This document shows positions 53,161 through 63,840 of a DNA stretch of 64,000 nucleotides, piece after piece; within the stretch, counting starts at the first letter, position 1; each line of letters begins with the position of its first letter. The notes beneath the pieces were generated by a model. That model searched no databases and was not told the DNA's origin. It worked only from the letters and a program-made list of their open reading frames with translations. The stretch is taken from NCBI GenBank assembly GCA_013791905.1, contig VMSX01000021.1, positions 124,001 through 188,000 of the forward strand, written 5' to 3'. The translations under genes and the position numbers were made by a program. The DNA comes from Rhodocyclaceae bacterium (lineage in GTDB: Bacteria; Pseudomonadota; Gammaproteobacteria; Burkholderiales; Rhodocyclaceae).

Positions 53161-55401
53161 CCACGGGTGCATGGCCTGAAGCTCGCCGCCGAAAGCATGT
53201 TGCGGCCGCATGTGGTGCTGGATATCCTCTCCAGTTTCACCCTGTTCGCCACCGACAAGAAGCAGCGCCGCATCAAGATCATCTGCCGCTACCAGCAATA
53301 CGAGGCCGCGAACAAGATTGTCGAGCGGGTGCTGGCCGGCTACCCAAAGAAGGGTTTGATCTGGCATTTCCAGGGCTCGGGTAAATCGCTGCTGATGGTG
53401 TTCGCGGCGCAGAAGCTGCGGCTGCACGCTGGCCTAAAGAATCCGACGGTGCTGATCGTGGTGGATCGCATCGACCTCGATACCCAGATCACCGGCACCT
53501 TCACCGGGGCCGATATCCCGAATCTGGAGAAGGCCGAGACACGCGACAAGCTGCAACAACTGCTGGCGCAAGATGTACGCAAGATCATCATCACGACGAT
53601 CTTCAAGTTCGGCGAAGCCGATGGAGCTTTGAACGAGCGCAGCAACATCATTGCCCTGGTGGATGAGGCACATCGTACCCAGGAAGGCGATCTTGGCCGC
53701 AAGATGCGCGATGCCCTGCCGAATGCATTTCTCTTCGGCCTGACCGGTACGCCGATCAATCGCTTCGACAAAAACACCTTCTACGCCTTCGGCGCTGACG
53801 AGGATGCCAAGGGCTACATGAGCCGCTACGGCTTCGAGGAGTCGATTCGCGACGGAGCGACACTGAAGCTGCACTTCGAGCCGCGTCTGGTAGATATGCA
53901 TATCGACAAGGCCGCCATCGATGCCGCATTCAAAGAAATGACCGGCGGCCTTTCCGACCTGGACAAGGACAACCTCGGCAAGACCGCCGCCAAGATGGCA
54001 GTGCTGGTCAAGACGCCGGAGCGCATCCGGCACGTGTGCGAGGACATCGTCCAGCACTTCCAGAACAAGGTGGAGCCGAACGGATTCAAGGGTCAAATCG
54101 TCACCTTCGACCGTGAATCCTGCCTGCTCTACAAAACCGAACTGGACAAGCTGTTACCGCCCGAGGCCAGCGATGTCGTGATGACGGTGAATGCCAACGA
54201 GCCGCAGTACAAGGTGTTCAATCGCGGCCGGGATGAGGAGGAGCGCTTGCTCGACCGCTTCCGTGACCCGAATGACCCGTTGAAGCTACTGATCGTCACC
54301 TCGAAGCTGCTAACTGGCTTCGATGCGCCGATTCTGCAGGCTATGTATCTCGATAAACCGCTGCGCGACCATACGCTGTTGCAGGCGATCTGTCGGGTGA
54401 ACCGCACCTACTCTGAACAGAAGACGCACGGACTGATTGTCGATTACCTCGGCATCTTCGACGACGTGGCCAAGGCGCTGGAGTTCGACGAGAAGGGAAT
54501 TACCGCCGTCGTCTCGAATATCCAGGAGCTCAAGGACCGGCTTCCGGAGGCCGTGCAGAAGTGCCTGGCGTTCTTCGCCGGCGTGGATCGCACGGTAGAG
54601 GGCTACGAGGGCCTGATCGCCGCCCAGCAATGTCTGCCCAACAATACAGTGCGCGACAATTTCGCCGGCGAGTACAGCCTGCTCGGCAAGCTTTGGGAGG
54701 CGATTTCGCCCGATCCGATCCTCGGCCAGTATGAGAAGGACTACAAGTGGCTGTCGCAGGTGTATCAGTCGGTTCAGCCATCCAGCGGCCACGGCAAGCT
54801 GGTCTGGCATTCCCTCGGCGCCAAGACCATTGAGCTGATCCATCAAAATGTGCATGTCGACGCCGTGCGCGACGATCTCGATACACTGGTGCTGGACGCC
54901 GACCTGCTGGAGGCGGTGCTCTCCAATCCCGATCCGAAGAAGGCCAAGGAAATCGAGATCAAGGTGGCGCGGCGATTGCGCAAGCATCTCGGCAATCCTA
55001 AATTCAAGGCGCTATCGGAACGGCTGGATGCCCTGCGGGACCGGTTTGAGTCCGGCGTGCTGAACAGCGTTGAATTTCTCAAGCAACTGCTCCAGATCGC
55101 CAAGGAGGTGTTGCAGGCCGAAAAGGAAATCCCGCCCGAGGAAGACGAGGATCGCGGCAAGGCAGCGCTGACTGAATTGTTCGCCGAGGTGAAAACCGCC
55201 GAGACGCCGATTATGGTCGAGCGGGTGGTGACGGATATCGATGAGATCGTGCGCCTGGTGCGCTTCCCCGGCTGGCAGGACACGCTGGCTGGCGAGCGGG
55301 AGATCAAGAAGGCGCTCCGGAAGGCACTGTTCAAGTACAAGCTACATGCCGACGAGGAATTGTTTGAGAAGGCTTACAGCTACATTCGACAGTATTACTG
55401 A
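53161..55401 (+). pseudogene. Type I restriction enzyme R subunit, N-terminal nuclease part lost
   Basis: About 745 codons of HsdR: Walker A QGSGKSLLMVFAAQKL, VVDRIDLDTQ, the DEAH-like box VDEAHRTQEGDLG, motif TGTPINRFD, helicase C-terminal QAICRVNRTY, and the C-terminal helical domain. The usual N-terminal endonuclease domain (about 200-300 residues) is absent; the reading frame begins within the truncated IS1380. hsdM and hsdS are not in the window. The remaining motor frame is open to its end, so the damage seems recent. Restriction activity is lost without the nuclease. Confidence 0.88.
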
Positions 55402-55452
55402 TCTTCAGTAGGTTGGCGTGTAAGTTGTATCCATAGTTCGAGCCGGGGTGAT

Positions 55453-56313
55453 TCACATTGCGCCGGCATTCAACCGATAGAAGGTACTCTCAACTTGATG
55501 CCACCATGCCGGTGGAGATTCATCCTTGACAACCAACTCCCCATTCTCAAAGAAGGCAATGTCCCAGTAGGTATCCATGCCGTCCTCTCTGCGATCCTCG
55601 CTGTTGTCGAAGAAGATCGCCAGCGAGGCCGCGCGGGCACCGTATGCGAAATTCTCCAGCACGCGCCCGTAACGACTCTCGAGCTTGTCCGGGCGAACAT
55701 CGTGGCCCCCCTTGGCGTGCCGGATGGCTACGCGCGCCTTTGACTTGTCGATCGAATCGAGGCCGACAGCGAAGAGCACCACCAGATAGCCGCGCCGGCG
55801 GGCTTCCACCATGAAGCGCACTTTGTCCTGCACGGGATCGGAAAACACCGTCTCGAAGCTGAAGCTGGTTTCCCGGTCAAGATATTGAAGGCGCCGGCGA
55901 GATCCTTCCTTCGCGGCCAGTTCCTCGAACTCTTTTTTGGTATGACTGCCCGCACCCAGATCGGTGATGATGGCACGCTCGACCTCATCCGGGTTGATAT
56001 GTTCCTCCAGCTCACCGGCAAGGGCGGCAGCAAGTCTCTCGTCGGAAATCGTGGTTTTGCCGGCCCCGTTGTGACCGGCAATCACCACCAGCAGGCGTCG
56101 GTCCTCTTCGGGGATCTCTTGCAATCGCTCCTGCAATCGCTCCAGAAAGACTTTGGCTGGACTCAGATCATCCCTTTCGAGACTTGCGCCCGGAACCGAG
56201 ACCTGCGAAAGCGCCCGCCAGCGCGGTGGCGGCCCGGGTTGCGCGCTCACCCTCCTCGCGTCGTCTTTCCGTCGTGGTGACCGCGAGTGCCTGGTAGGCG
56301 GCCTGCATGGCAT
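55453..56313 (-). CDS. Zeta-toxin-like kinase (P-loop)
   Basis: Up to 286 residues. From about residue 75 it is a zeta/AAA-type kinase: Walker A VVIAGHNGAGKTTISDERLA, HINPDEVERAIITDLGAGS, SFSFETVFSDPVQDKVRFMV, RRRGYLVVLFAVGLDSIDKS, VAIRHAKGGHDVRPDKLESR. The motifs follow zeta/PezT toxins, which phosphorylate UDP-N-acetylglucosamine or related substrates. The start is uncertain: ATG 56313 overlaps the upstream gene by 146 bases; GTG 56250 and internal TTG codons near 56140-56125 are other options. Third gene of a leftward unit with an HTH protein and a TIGR04255 protein. Confidence 0.82.
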   Translation of the reverse strand: MPCRPPTRHSRSPRRKDDARRVSAQPGPPPRWRALSQVSVPGASLERDDLSPAKVFLERLQERLQEIPEEDRRLLVVIAGHNGAGKTTISDERLAAALAGELEEHINPDEVERAIITDLGAGSHTKKEFEELAAKEGSRRRLQYLDRETSFSFETVFSDPVQDKVRFMVEARRRGYLVVLFAVGLDSIDKSKARVAIRHAKGGHDVRPDKLESRYGRVLENFAYGARAASLAIFFDNSEDRREDGMDTYWDIAFFENGELVVKDESPPAWWHQVESTFYRLNAGAM

Positions 56314-56887
56314 CGAGATCGATTTTGGGGGCTTTTAGAAGGTCGAACACGGTGTTGCCGGCGGGAAGAAGCGCATGGAGCCAGCGCCCTTTGAGCGGCG
56401 GGTGGCTATACCATGCTTGTGCTGCGCTGTAGACCTGCTTGATGCGGTCGCGATTTTCGTGAGCGCGTACCTGCTCCATGTCGGTGAGTTTCATCCATTG
56501 GTAAGCCGTTTGCCGCGTGATGCCGCAGATCTCGGCGGTCTCGCTGATGTTCAGACCGAAGACGGCACGCACTCCGTCCAGAACAGACGACGGCGAGAGT
56601 GCGACGGTTGGCAGCGAGACGTTTGGGTTGGGTTCCAGTGCTTCCGGGATTTCAGAGAGAGCGATGCGGTTTTTGATTACAACGAAGAAAGCGCCAGTCG
56701 CCGCATGCAATCCCTGCGAATGTATAGCGACAGGGTTCAACAAATCCCAGTCGCACAGGGCAGCTTGATAAGACGCGGACTGCGCCTCGTCGATGACGCT
56801 TCCAGTTCCTGCCTTGCCATAGAAGCGGCCCATGGCACCCTGACGGATTGCGAACTCGCGCCTAGTCTGCGCTGGTGAATTGTGCAT
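56168..56887 (-). CDS. HTH protein paired with the zeta-like kinase (probable antitoxin/regulator)
   Basis: A 239-residue protein with a central helix-turn-helix (VRAVFGLNISETAEICGITR QTAYQW, near residues 120-145). N-terminal residues 30-105 resemble no family known to me; the C-terminus is Ala/Glu/Arg-rich. AAGGAGGAG precedes the ATG at 56887. Place and overlap with the kinase suggest it neutralises or regulates it, as antitoxins do, but it differs from classical epsilon or PezA. It lies 10 bp after the TIGR04255 gene. Confidence 0.7.
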   Translation of the reverse strand: MHNSPAQTRREFAIRQGAMGRFYGKAGTGSVIDEAQSASYQAALCDWDLLNPVAIHSQGLHAATGAFFVVIKNRIALSEIPEALEPNPNVSLPTVALSPSSVLDGVRAVFGLNISETAEICGITRQTAYQWMKLTDMEQVRAHENRDRIKQVYSAAQAWYSHPPLKGRWLHALLPAGNTVFDLLKAPKIDLDAMQAAYQALAVTTTERRREEGERATRAATALAGAFAGLGSGRKSRKG

Positions 56888-56897
56888 TCTCTCCTCC

Positions 56898-57722
56898 TTA
56901 TGCCGGCTGGCCAGTCCACTCGGCCACGGCTTCAGGCTTAATGATACGTCGAAATGCCATGGAGATATCGTCGCGAAGACGCTGAAATTCCCCGGCGATA
57001 TCTTCCGCCTGTAACCGGCGGGAATCCACGCGCCAGCGGTCGATGTCCAGAACCGCCGATGGCCCATCGGTATATTTCTTCAACAAGGCGGGAGGGATCT
57101 GAACAGAACCATCATCGAGATCCGGCGGCAGGGAGGGGAGCGCGAAGCCTCGTCCATACTGGACGCGCATCGCCCCATCGCCCCCTCTGGGGTATTCGTG
57201 GCTTATGAAGGTGGTTTGGGCGACTTCGCCTAAGACGCCGGTCGAGTGACTGAAGCCGTCCTTGAAGTAGTCCTCGGGCACCTTGCCGGCATTTGGAATG
57301 ATGAAGTCGACGTAGCGCAGGCCGAGCCGAAGCACCTTGACACCGCCTGCGGCGCACAGGCAATCCAGCATCGATCGCCATTCCGCGAGGAATTGTGGCG
57401 AATCCTTGTAGAGGGAGGTGGTGTAGGTCATCACCCCATCCTGAACACGCAAGGCGCTGCGATTGTCGTCGCTACGCAGCTCGCGGCCAACCTCGCCTTC
57501 GTTCGCCTTAGATTCCTCTGCCGGGACAGGCGCGTTACCGAATACAAGCGTCACTTGTCGCACCGCCTTCATGGCGGGAAAGCGTTCTCCCAGCGCTGAC
57601 TTGAGGCGCGCAGCAACCTCCTTGTACTCGGTATCGACTTCGGGATCAAAACGGATTTGCGCCAGCACAAGGGCCAACGGCGCATTGGGCCACTTGCCCA
57701 GCGCCTGGTCGTGATTGCTCAC
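56898..57722 (-). CDS. TIGR04255 family protein
   Basis: A 274-residue protein of the sporadically distributed TIGR04255 family: start KWPNAPLALVLAQIRFDPEV, middle LRLGLRYVDFIIPNAG and end DDISMAFRRIIKPEAVAEW. Such genes are scattered in accessory regions and are suspected of defence or stress roles. The GTG at 57722 has AGGAGG 8 bases upstream. Probably first in the three-gene unit. Divergent from the ubiquitin-like operon. Confidence 0.82.
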   Translation of the reverse strand: MSNHDQALGKWPNAPLALVLAQIRFDPEVDTEYKEVAARLKSALGERFPAMKAVRQVTLVFGNAPVPAEESKANEGEVGRELRSDDNRSALRVQDGVMTYTTSLYKDSPQFLAEWRSMLDCLCAAGGVKVLRLGLRYVDFIIPNAGKVPEDYFKDGFSHSTGVLGEVAQTTFISHEYPRGGDGAMRVQYGRGFALPSLPPDLDDGSVQIPPALLKKYTDGPSAVLDIDRWRVDSRRLQAEDIAGEFQRLRDDISMAFRRIIKPEAVAEWTGQPA

Positions 57723-57737
57723 GGTTATACCTCCTGT

Positions 57738-57832
57738 TGTATGAGTGGGGTGCTGTTTCTATTTACGTCAATCATACACATTACTTGACAACTTTGGAAA
57801 TTCAAGCGTACTATTAGACGCGCTATCATACA
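57738..57832. promoter_or_regulatory. Candidate operator: three TCATACA sites
   Basis: TGTATGA at 57738-57744 and TCATACA at 57772-57778 and 57826-57832 lie in the divergent spacer between the TIGR04255 and ubiquitin-like genes, one on each side of the predicted promoter. Could bind the HTH protein of the left unit; tentative. Confidence 0.35.
57785..57814 (+). promoter_or_regulatory. Candidate sigma-70 promoter of the ubiquitin-like operon
   Basis: TTGACA (57785-57790), 18 bases, TACTAT (57809-57814). The -35 is perfect, the -10 matches 4 of 6. Followed by an 80-base leader to the start codon at 57894. Confidence 0.5.
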
Positions 57833-57893
57833 TACCATGGAGAAACGGCAATGCATGCGAGCGACAACCCTTCATCAAATAAGGAGAATTGAA

Positions 57894-58163
57894 ATGAGCA
57901 ACTCCAACAGCAGTCAGGCTCCCGGTCACAACAAGACCGTCACCATCATCGTCAATGGCCGCAAACGCGAGGTAACTGGCAAAACGGTTTCCTATGAGGA
58001 GATCGTCAAGCTGGCCTTCCCGGACGAACCATCCAATCAGGACACCGACTTCACGGTCGCCTATGCCAACCCCCACGGGAAGGACGGCGAACTGATCGCA
58101 GGGCAGGAAGTCCATGTGAAAGAAGGGATGGTGTTCAATGTCACAAAGACCAATCGTTCTTGA
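57894..58163 (+). CDS. Multiubiquitin-type ubiquitin-like protein
   Basis: An 89-residue protein with one beta-grasp domain: KTVTIIVNGRKREVTGKTVS, YEEIVKLAFP, FTVAYANPHGKDGELIAGQE, VHVKEGMVFNVTKTNRS. This is the bacterial multiubiquitin domain in single copy. The C-terminus is TNRS, with no Gly-Gly, as usual for this family, so attachment, if any, would need trimming or a different chemistry. AAGGAG lies 8 bases before the ATG. The E1-like gene starts 26 bases inside its end. Confidence 0.88.
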   Translation: MSNSNSSQAPGHNKTVTIIVNGRKREVTGKTVSYEEIVKLAFPDEPSNQDTDFTVAYANPHGKDGELIAGQEVHVKEGMVFNVTKTNRS

Positions 58164-59364
58164 TCCTGACATCCAGTCCTTGCAGGACGATGGGCTGAGC
58201 GTCGAGGTGGTGCAGGGGCACCTGCTGGTTCATCAGGTGCCCTACGTCAATGCGAACGGGAAGGTGGCACGCGGCATTATGGTCACTGACCTGCCCGGCA
58301 ACGTCGGCGCTCTGGGCAAGCCGCGCGACCATCAGATCTGGTTCGTCGGCGAGACTCCCTGTTACACCAATGGCAAGCCGATCCGATCGCTCAACCGCAC
58401 CGAAGGCCGGCGCGACCTCTGGCACGGGTTTGCCGTAGATCACCGCTTCTCCTGCAAACCCACAGGGCAACCGGACTTTCCGCTGACGCACTCGGACAAA
58501 ATCCGCCACTATCTTGCGTTGATCGCCCCGGAGGCCAAAGCCGTCGAACCGGAAGCGACGCCCTATCTGTTTGAACCCGTGGTTTCCTTCGACCCTGAAA
58601 GCGTGTTCAAGTATTGGGACTATGCTTCGACGCGCGCCGGTATCTTGGCCGTGACCGCAAAGCTCGAGCAATCCCGGGTGGCCATCGTCGGTTTAGGCGG
58701 CACGGGCAGCTACGTGCTCGACTTGGTGGCCAAGACGCCCGTGCGCGAACTACATCTCTTCGATGGCGATCAGTTCGAGCAGCACAGCGCCTTCCGCACC
58801 CCCGGTGCCGCGTCGATAAAGGACATCGACGCCAAAATGCCGAAGGTTGAATACTTCGCCTCCATCTACGCCAGAATGCGCAAGGGAATCCATCCGCATC
58901 CCGTGTATGTCGAAGAAGCAAACCTGTCCGAACTGGACAACTTCGACTTCGTGTTCCTGTGCGTCGACAAAGGTGGTGTGCGCAGGATGCTGGGCGAATA
59001 CCTCATTGCACGCGACATCCCGTTTGTCGATACAGGGATGGAGCTGACCATGTTGCCCGAGGCGAATGCCCTTCTGGGCACCTGCCGGGCCACCCTCTGC
59101 ACAGCGGGGAAGTCCGACCATTTCAGCCGGTGCGCGCCGCAAAGCGATGCGCTAGGGGATGATCTTTACCGCAGTAACATTCAGGTGGCGGACATGAACA
59201 TGCTCAATGCCGTCCTCGCGGTCCATCTGTGGAAGAAGCACTGCACGTTCTACCTCGACCACTGGCAGCCCCACCACCACACTTACTCAATCGACTCCGC
59301 GTCCCTGACACGCAGCGAAGCGCTCAACCTCCCCCTCCATGAAGATCAAGCAGATCAGACCTGA
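58138..59364 (+). CDS. ThiF/E1-like adenylyltransferase with N-terminal DUF6791-type domain
   Basis: A 408-residue protein. Residues 1-150 form an N-terminal domain (VHQVPYVNANGKVARGIMV, HQIWFVGETPCYTNGKPI, WHGFAVDHRFS) typical of this bacterial E1 group. Residues 155-375 are the ThiF/E1 adenylation fold: nucleotide loop VAIVGLGGTGSYVLDLVAKT, LFDGDQFEQHSAFRTPGA (Asp209, Asp211, Arg220), and Cys316, Cys321 and Cys332, of which one may take the thioester role. It should adenylate the C-terminus of the ubiquitin-like partner. The ATG at 58138 overlaps the upstream gene by 26 bases and the next gene overlaps this one by 26 bases. Confidence 0.88.
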   Translation: MSQRPIVLDPDIQSLQDDGLSVEVVQGHLLVHQVPYVNANGKVARGIMVTDLPGNVGALGKPRDHQIWFVGETPCYTNGKPIRSLNRTEGRRDLWHGFAVDHRFSCKPTGQPDFPLTHSDKIRHYLALIAPEAKAVEPEATPYLFEPVVSFDPESVFKYWDYASTRAGILAVTAKLEQSRVAIVGLGGTGSYVLDLVAKTPVRELHLFDGDQFEQHSAFRTPGAASIKDIDAKMPKVEYFASIYARMRKGIHPHPVYVEEANLSELDNFDFVFLCVDKGGVRRMLGEYLIARDIPFVDTGMELTMLPEANALLGTCRATLCTAGKSDHFSRCAPQSDALGDDLYRSNIQVADMNMLNAVLAVHLWKKHCTFYLDHWQPHHHTYSIDSASLTRSEALNLPLHEDQADQT

Positions 59365-59806
59365 ATACGTCGAATACATCCCGGAGCGACTCGAGGAGGG
59401 TGCGCTATACATCAGCGAGCGATACCGCACAGCGGTGCATAAGTGTTGTTGCGGCTGCGGGCAGGAAGTGGTGACGCCGCTGTCGCCGGCGGAATGGTCG
59501 GTCAGACGTAACGGCAACCAGGTGTCGCTGTGGCCGTCGATCGGCAACTGGAGCTACCCTTGCCGCTCGCACTACGTTATCCGGGACAACTATGTGCTGG
59601 AAGCCAAGGCGATGACGGATCGGCAGATTCAGCAGGTGAAAGTGAATGATCGCGCCGACAAGGCCGCTCAAATCCGCCGTACGAATCACGCCAATGAGAT
59701 GGCCGCGCTAGCCCCAAAACCGAGCGCCCAAATTACATCTCTTCAAGAATGGCAACCGCGTATGAGTTGGCTGCAGCACCTGATTCACTGGTGGAAGTCA
59801 CTTTAG
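59339..59806 (+). CDS. DUF6527 family protein of the ubiquitin-like operon
   Basis: A 155-residue protein with a Cys/His cluster (HKCCCGCGQEVVTPLSPAEW, YPCRSHYVIRDN) that could bind zinc, followed by a charged helix and a Trp-rich tail (SWLQHLIHWWKSL). This family (DUF6527) is found almost only beside multiubiquitin and ThiF genes; no function is known to me. Possible roles are target recognition, a ligase-like helper or a peptidase. Its coding region starts inside the E1-like gene. Confidence 0.85.
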   Translation: MKIKQIRPEYVEYIPERLEEGALYISERYRTAVHKCCCGCGQEVVTPLSPAEWSVRRNGNQVSLWPSIGNWSYPCRSHYVIRDNYVLEAKAMTDRQIQQVKVNDRADKAAQIRRTNHANEMAALAPKPSAQITSLQEWQPRMSWLQHLIHWWKSL

Positions 59807-59926
59807 TGAATCGCCCCGACTATTGTAGATATGTCTGAAGATTGCTTCGATCTCCAGAGCGGTCGGTGTCCTAAATCGAATCGAACGTCCGCACCTATCA
59901 AGAGACAATTTGAAATGCAAAATGAA

Positions 59927-59949
59927 AACGGCTCTGTTGAGGAGCCGTT
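59927..59949 (+). terminator. Terminator after the ubiquitin-like operon
   Basis: AACGGCTC/GAGCCGTT stem with a TGTTGAG loop, followed by ATTCAATT. The A-run before it allows use in the opposite direction too (end of the gyrB transcript). Confidence 0.6.
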
Positions 59950-59957
59950 ATTCAATT

Positions 59958-60001
59958 CCCACGAAATCTAAACATTTGGGAAATATCTAAATGTTCGTGG
60001 G
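59958..60001. repeat. Inverted repeat CCCACGAA/TTCGTGGG next to gyrB
   Basis: CCCACGAA (59958-59965) and TTCGTGGG (59994-60001) frame a 28-base AT-rich centre that contains ACATTT and AAATGT. It lies exactly between the island and the gyrB stop. Could be a gyrB terminator or a trace of integration. Confidence 0.5.
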
Positions 60002-60012
60002 ATCCTACACGG

Positions 60013-62508
<2,496 letters not shown>

Positions 62509-63624
62509 CTAGATGCGCATTGGCATCACGACATATTTGAAACGGTCATTCCCCGGCAGCATCATCAGCGCACTGGAATTGCTGTCGGCGAGGCGTATTT
62601 CGATGGTCTCGACGTTAATGTTGTTGAGTACGTCGAGCAGATAATTGACATTGAACCCGACATCGAGTTCTTCCCCGGAATATTCAATTTCAATTTCTTC
62701 CCGGGCTTCCTCGTTCTCCGCATTGGTCGACAGGATCTTCAGGCTACCCGCTCCCAGGACCAGACGCACGCCGCGGAACTTTTCGTTGGTCAGAATCGCG
62801 GCGCGCTGCAGGGAGTGCTGCAAGGTGGCACGGTCGAGAGGAATGATCTTGCTCTGGTGCTGCGGGATGACGCGCTCGTAGTCGGGAAACTTGCCATCGA
62901 TCAGCTTGCTGACGAATTCTACGTTACCGAAGCTGAAACGGGCCTGGGTAGCCGCCAGGGAAATTTCCAGCGGGTCGTCATTGTCGGCCAGCTGGCGCGA
63001 CAATTCCAGCACCGTCTTGCGCGGCAGGATCACTTCGATGCGCTCCGGCTGGTCAGCGTTTTGTCCGCCGATATCCTCACTGGCATAGGCCAGCCGATGA
63101 CCATCGGTTGCGACTAGCCTTAATTCCCCTTTTTGCGCAACCAGCAACAATCCGTTGAGGTAATAGCGAATGTCCTGCTGGGCCATGGCGTACTGCACCA
63201 AAGCCAGTTGCCGCTTGAACTGCCGCTGGGTAAGCTTCAACACGGCAGCCTGTCCGGTTGCCTCTGTCATGCGCGGAAAGTCCTCGGCCGGCAATGTCTG
63301 CAGGTTGAAGCGACTCTTGCCGGACTTGAGCTGCAGACGCCGCTCGTCGAGGGTCAGGCTGACTTCCGCGGATTCCGACAAGGAACGCAGGATGTCCTGC
63401 AGCTTGCGCGCCGCAACCGTAATGGCAACGTTTTCCGGGCCGCTGGATACCGTACCGGTGCGAATTTGCATCTCGATGTCGGTTGCCAGCAGCGTCAGGT
63501 GTTCGCCCGCTTTTTCGATCAGTACGTTCGACAGAATCGGCAGGGTATGTCGTTTTTCAACGATACCGCACACCGACTGCAGTGGCGTCAGAAACTGATC
63601 ACGAGGTCCTTTAAATAGGAGCAT
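62509..63624 (-). CDS. dnaN: DNA polymerase III beta sliding clamp
   Basis: A 371-residue clamp protein, three domains: QTLPAEDFPRMTEATG, ATDGHRLAYASEDI, VIPQHQSKIIPLDRATLQHS, and the C-terminal end YVVMPMRI. Tethers polymerase III to DNA. AAGGAG precedes the ATG. Between dnaA and gyrB. Confidence 0.98.
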   Translation of the reverse strand: MLLFKGPRDQFLTPLQSVCGIVEKRHTLPILSNVLIEKAGEHLTLLATDIEMQIRTGTVSSGPENVAITVAARKLQDILRSLSESAEVSLTLDERRLQLKSGKSRFNLQTLPAEDFPRMTEATGQAAVLKLTQRQFKRQLALVQYAMAQQDIRYYLNGLLLVAQKGELRLVATDGHRLAYASEDIGGQNADQPERIEVILPRKTVLELSRQLADNDDPLEISLAATQARFSFGNVEFVSKLIDGKFPDYERVIPQHQSKIIPLDRATLQHSLQRAAILTNEKFRGVRLVLGAGSLKILSTNAENEEAREEIEIEYSGEELDVGFNVNYLLDVLNNINVETIEIRLADSNSSALMMLPGNDRFKYVVMPMRI

Positions 63625-63666
63625 CTTTAAAAACTCCTTACGATGATGATGAGGGGCAAGGTTTTA

Positions 63667-63816
63667 TGTGGATAACAGCTTAAAGACTAACAAAAACAAT
63701 AAACTGGACTATTGAAAACGTGTTGCGCAACTGCTGCCGGGCATTGTGGATGATTGGGGGCAACTCTGATCCTGAAGAGTGAAGTGAAACTTATCCACAT
63801 TTTCTCCCGTGGATAC
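63667..63816. promoter_or_regulatory. DnaA-box cluster between dnaA and dnaN (possible oriC part)
   Basis: Perfect boxes TGTGGATAA (63667-63675) and TTATCCACA (63791-63799), near matches TGTGGATGA (63745-63753) and CGTGGATAC (63808-63816), with AT-rich DNA around 63676-63715. Four boxes in 150 bp fit an origin element or DnaA regulation of dnaN; the main oriC may lie upstream of dnaA, outside the window. Confidence 0.65.
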
Positions 63817-63840
63817 TAAGAGCCTTGTTTATGGATATTT

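Noticed and set aside
53143-53163. ATG at 53143 as a true start for HsdR
   Set aside because: The first codons come from truncated transposase DNA in another frame; the frame is accidental.
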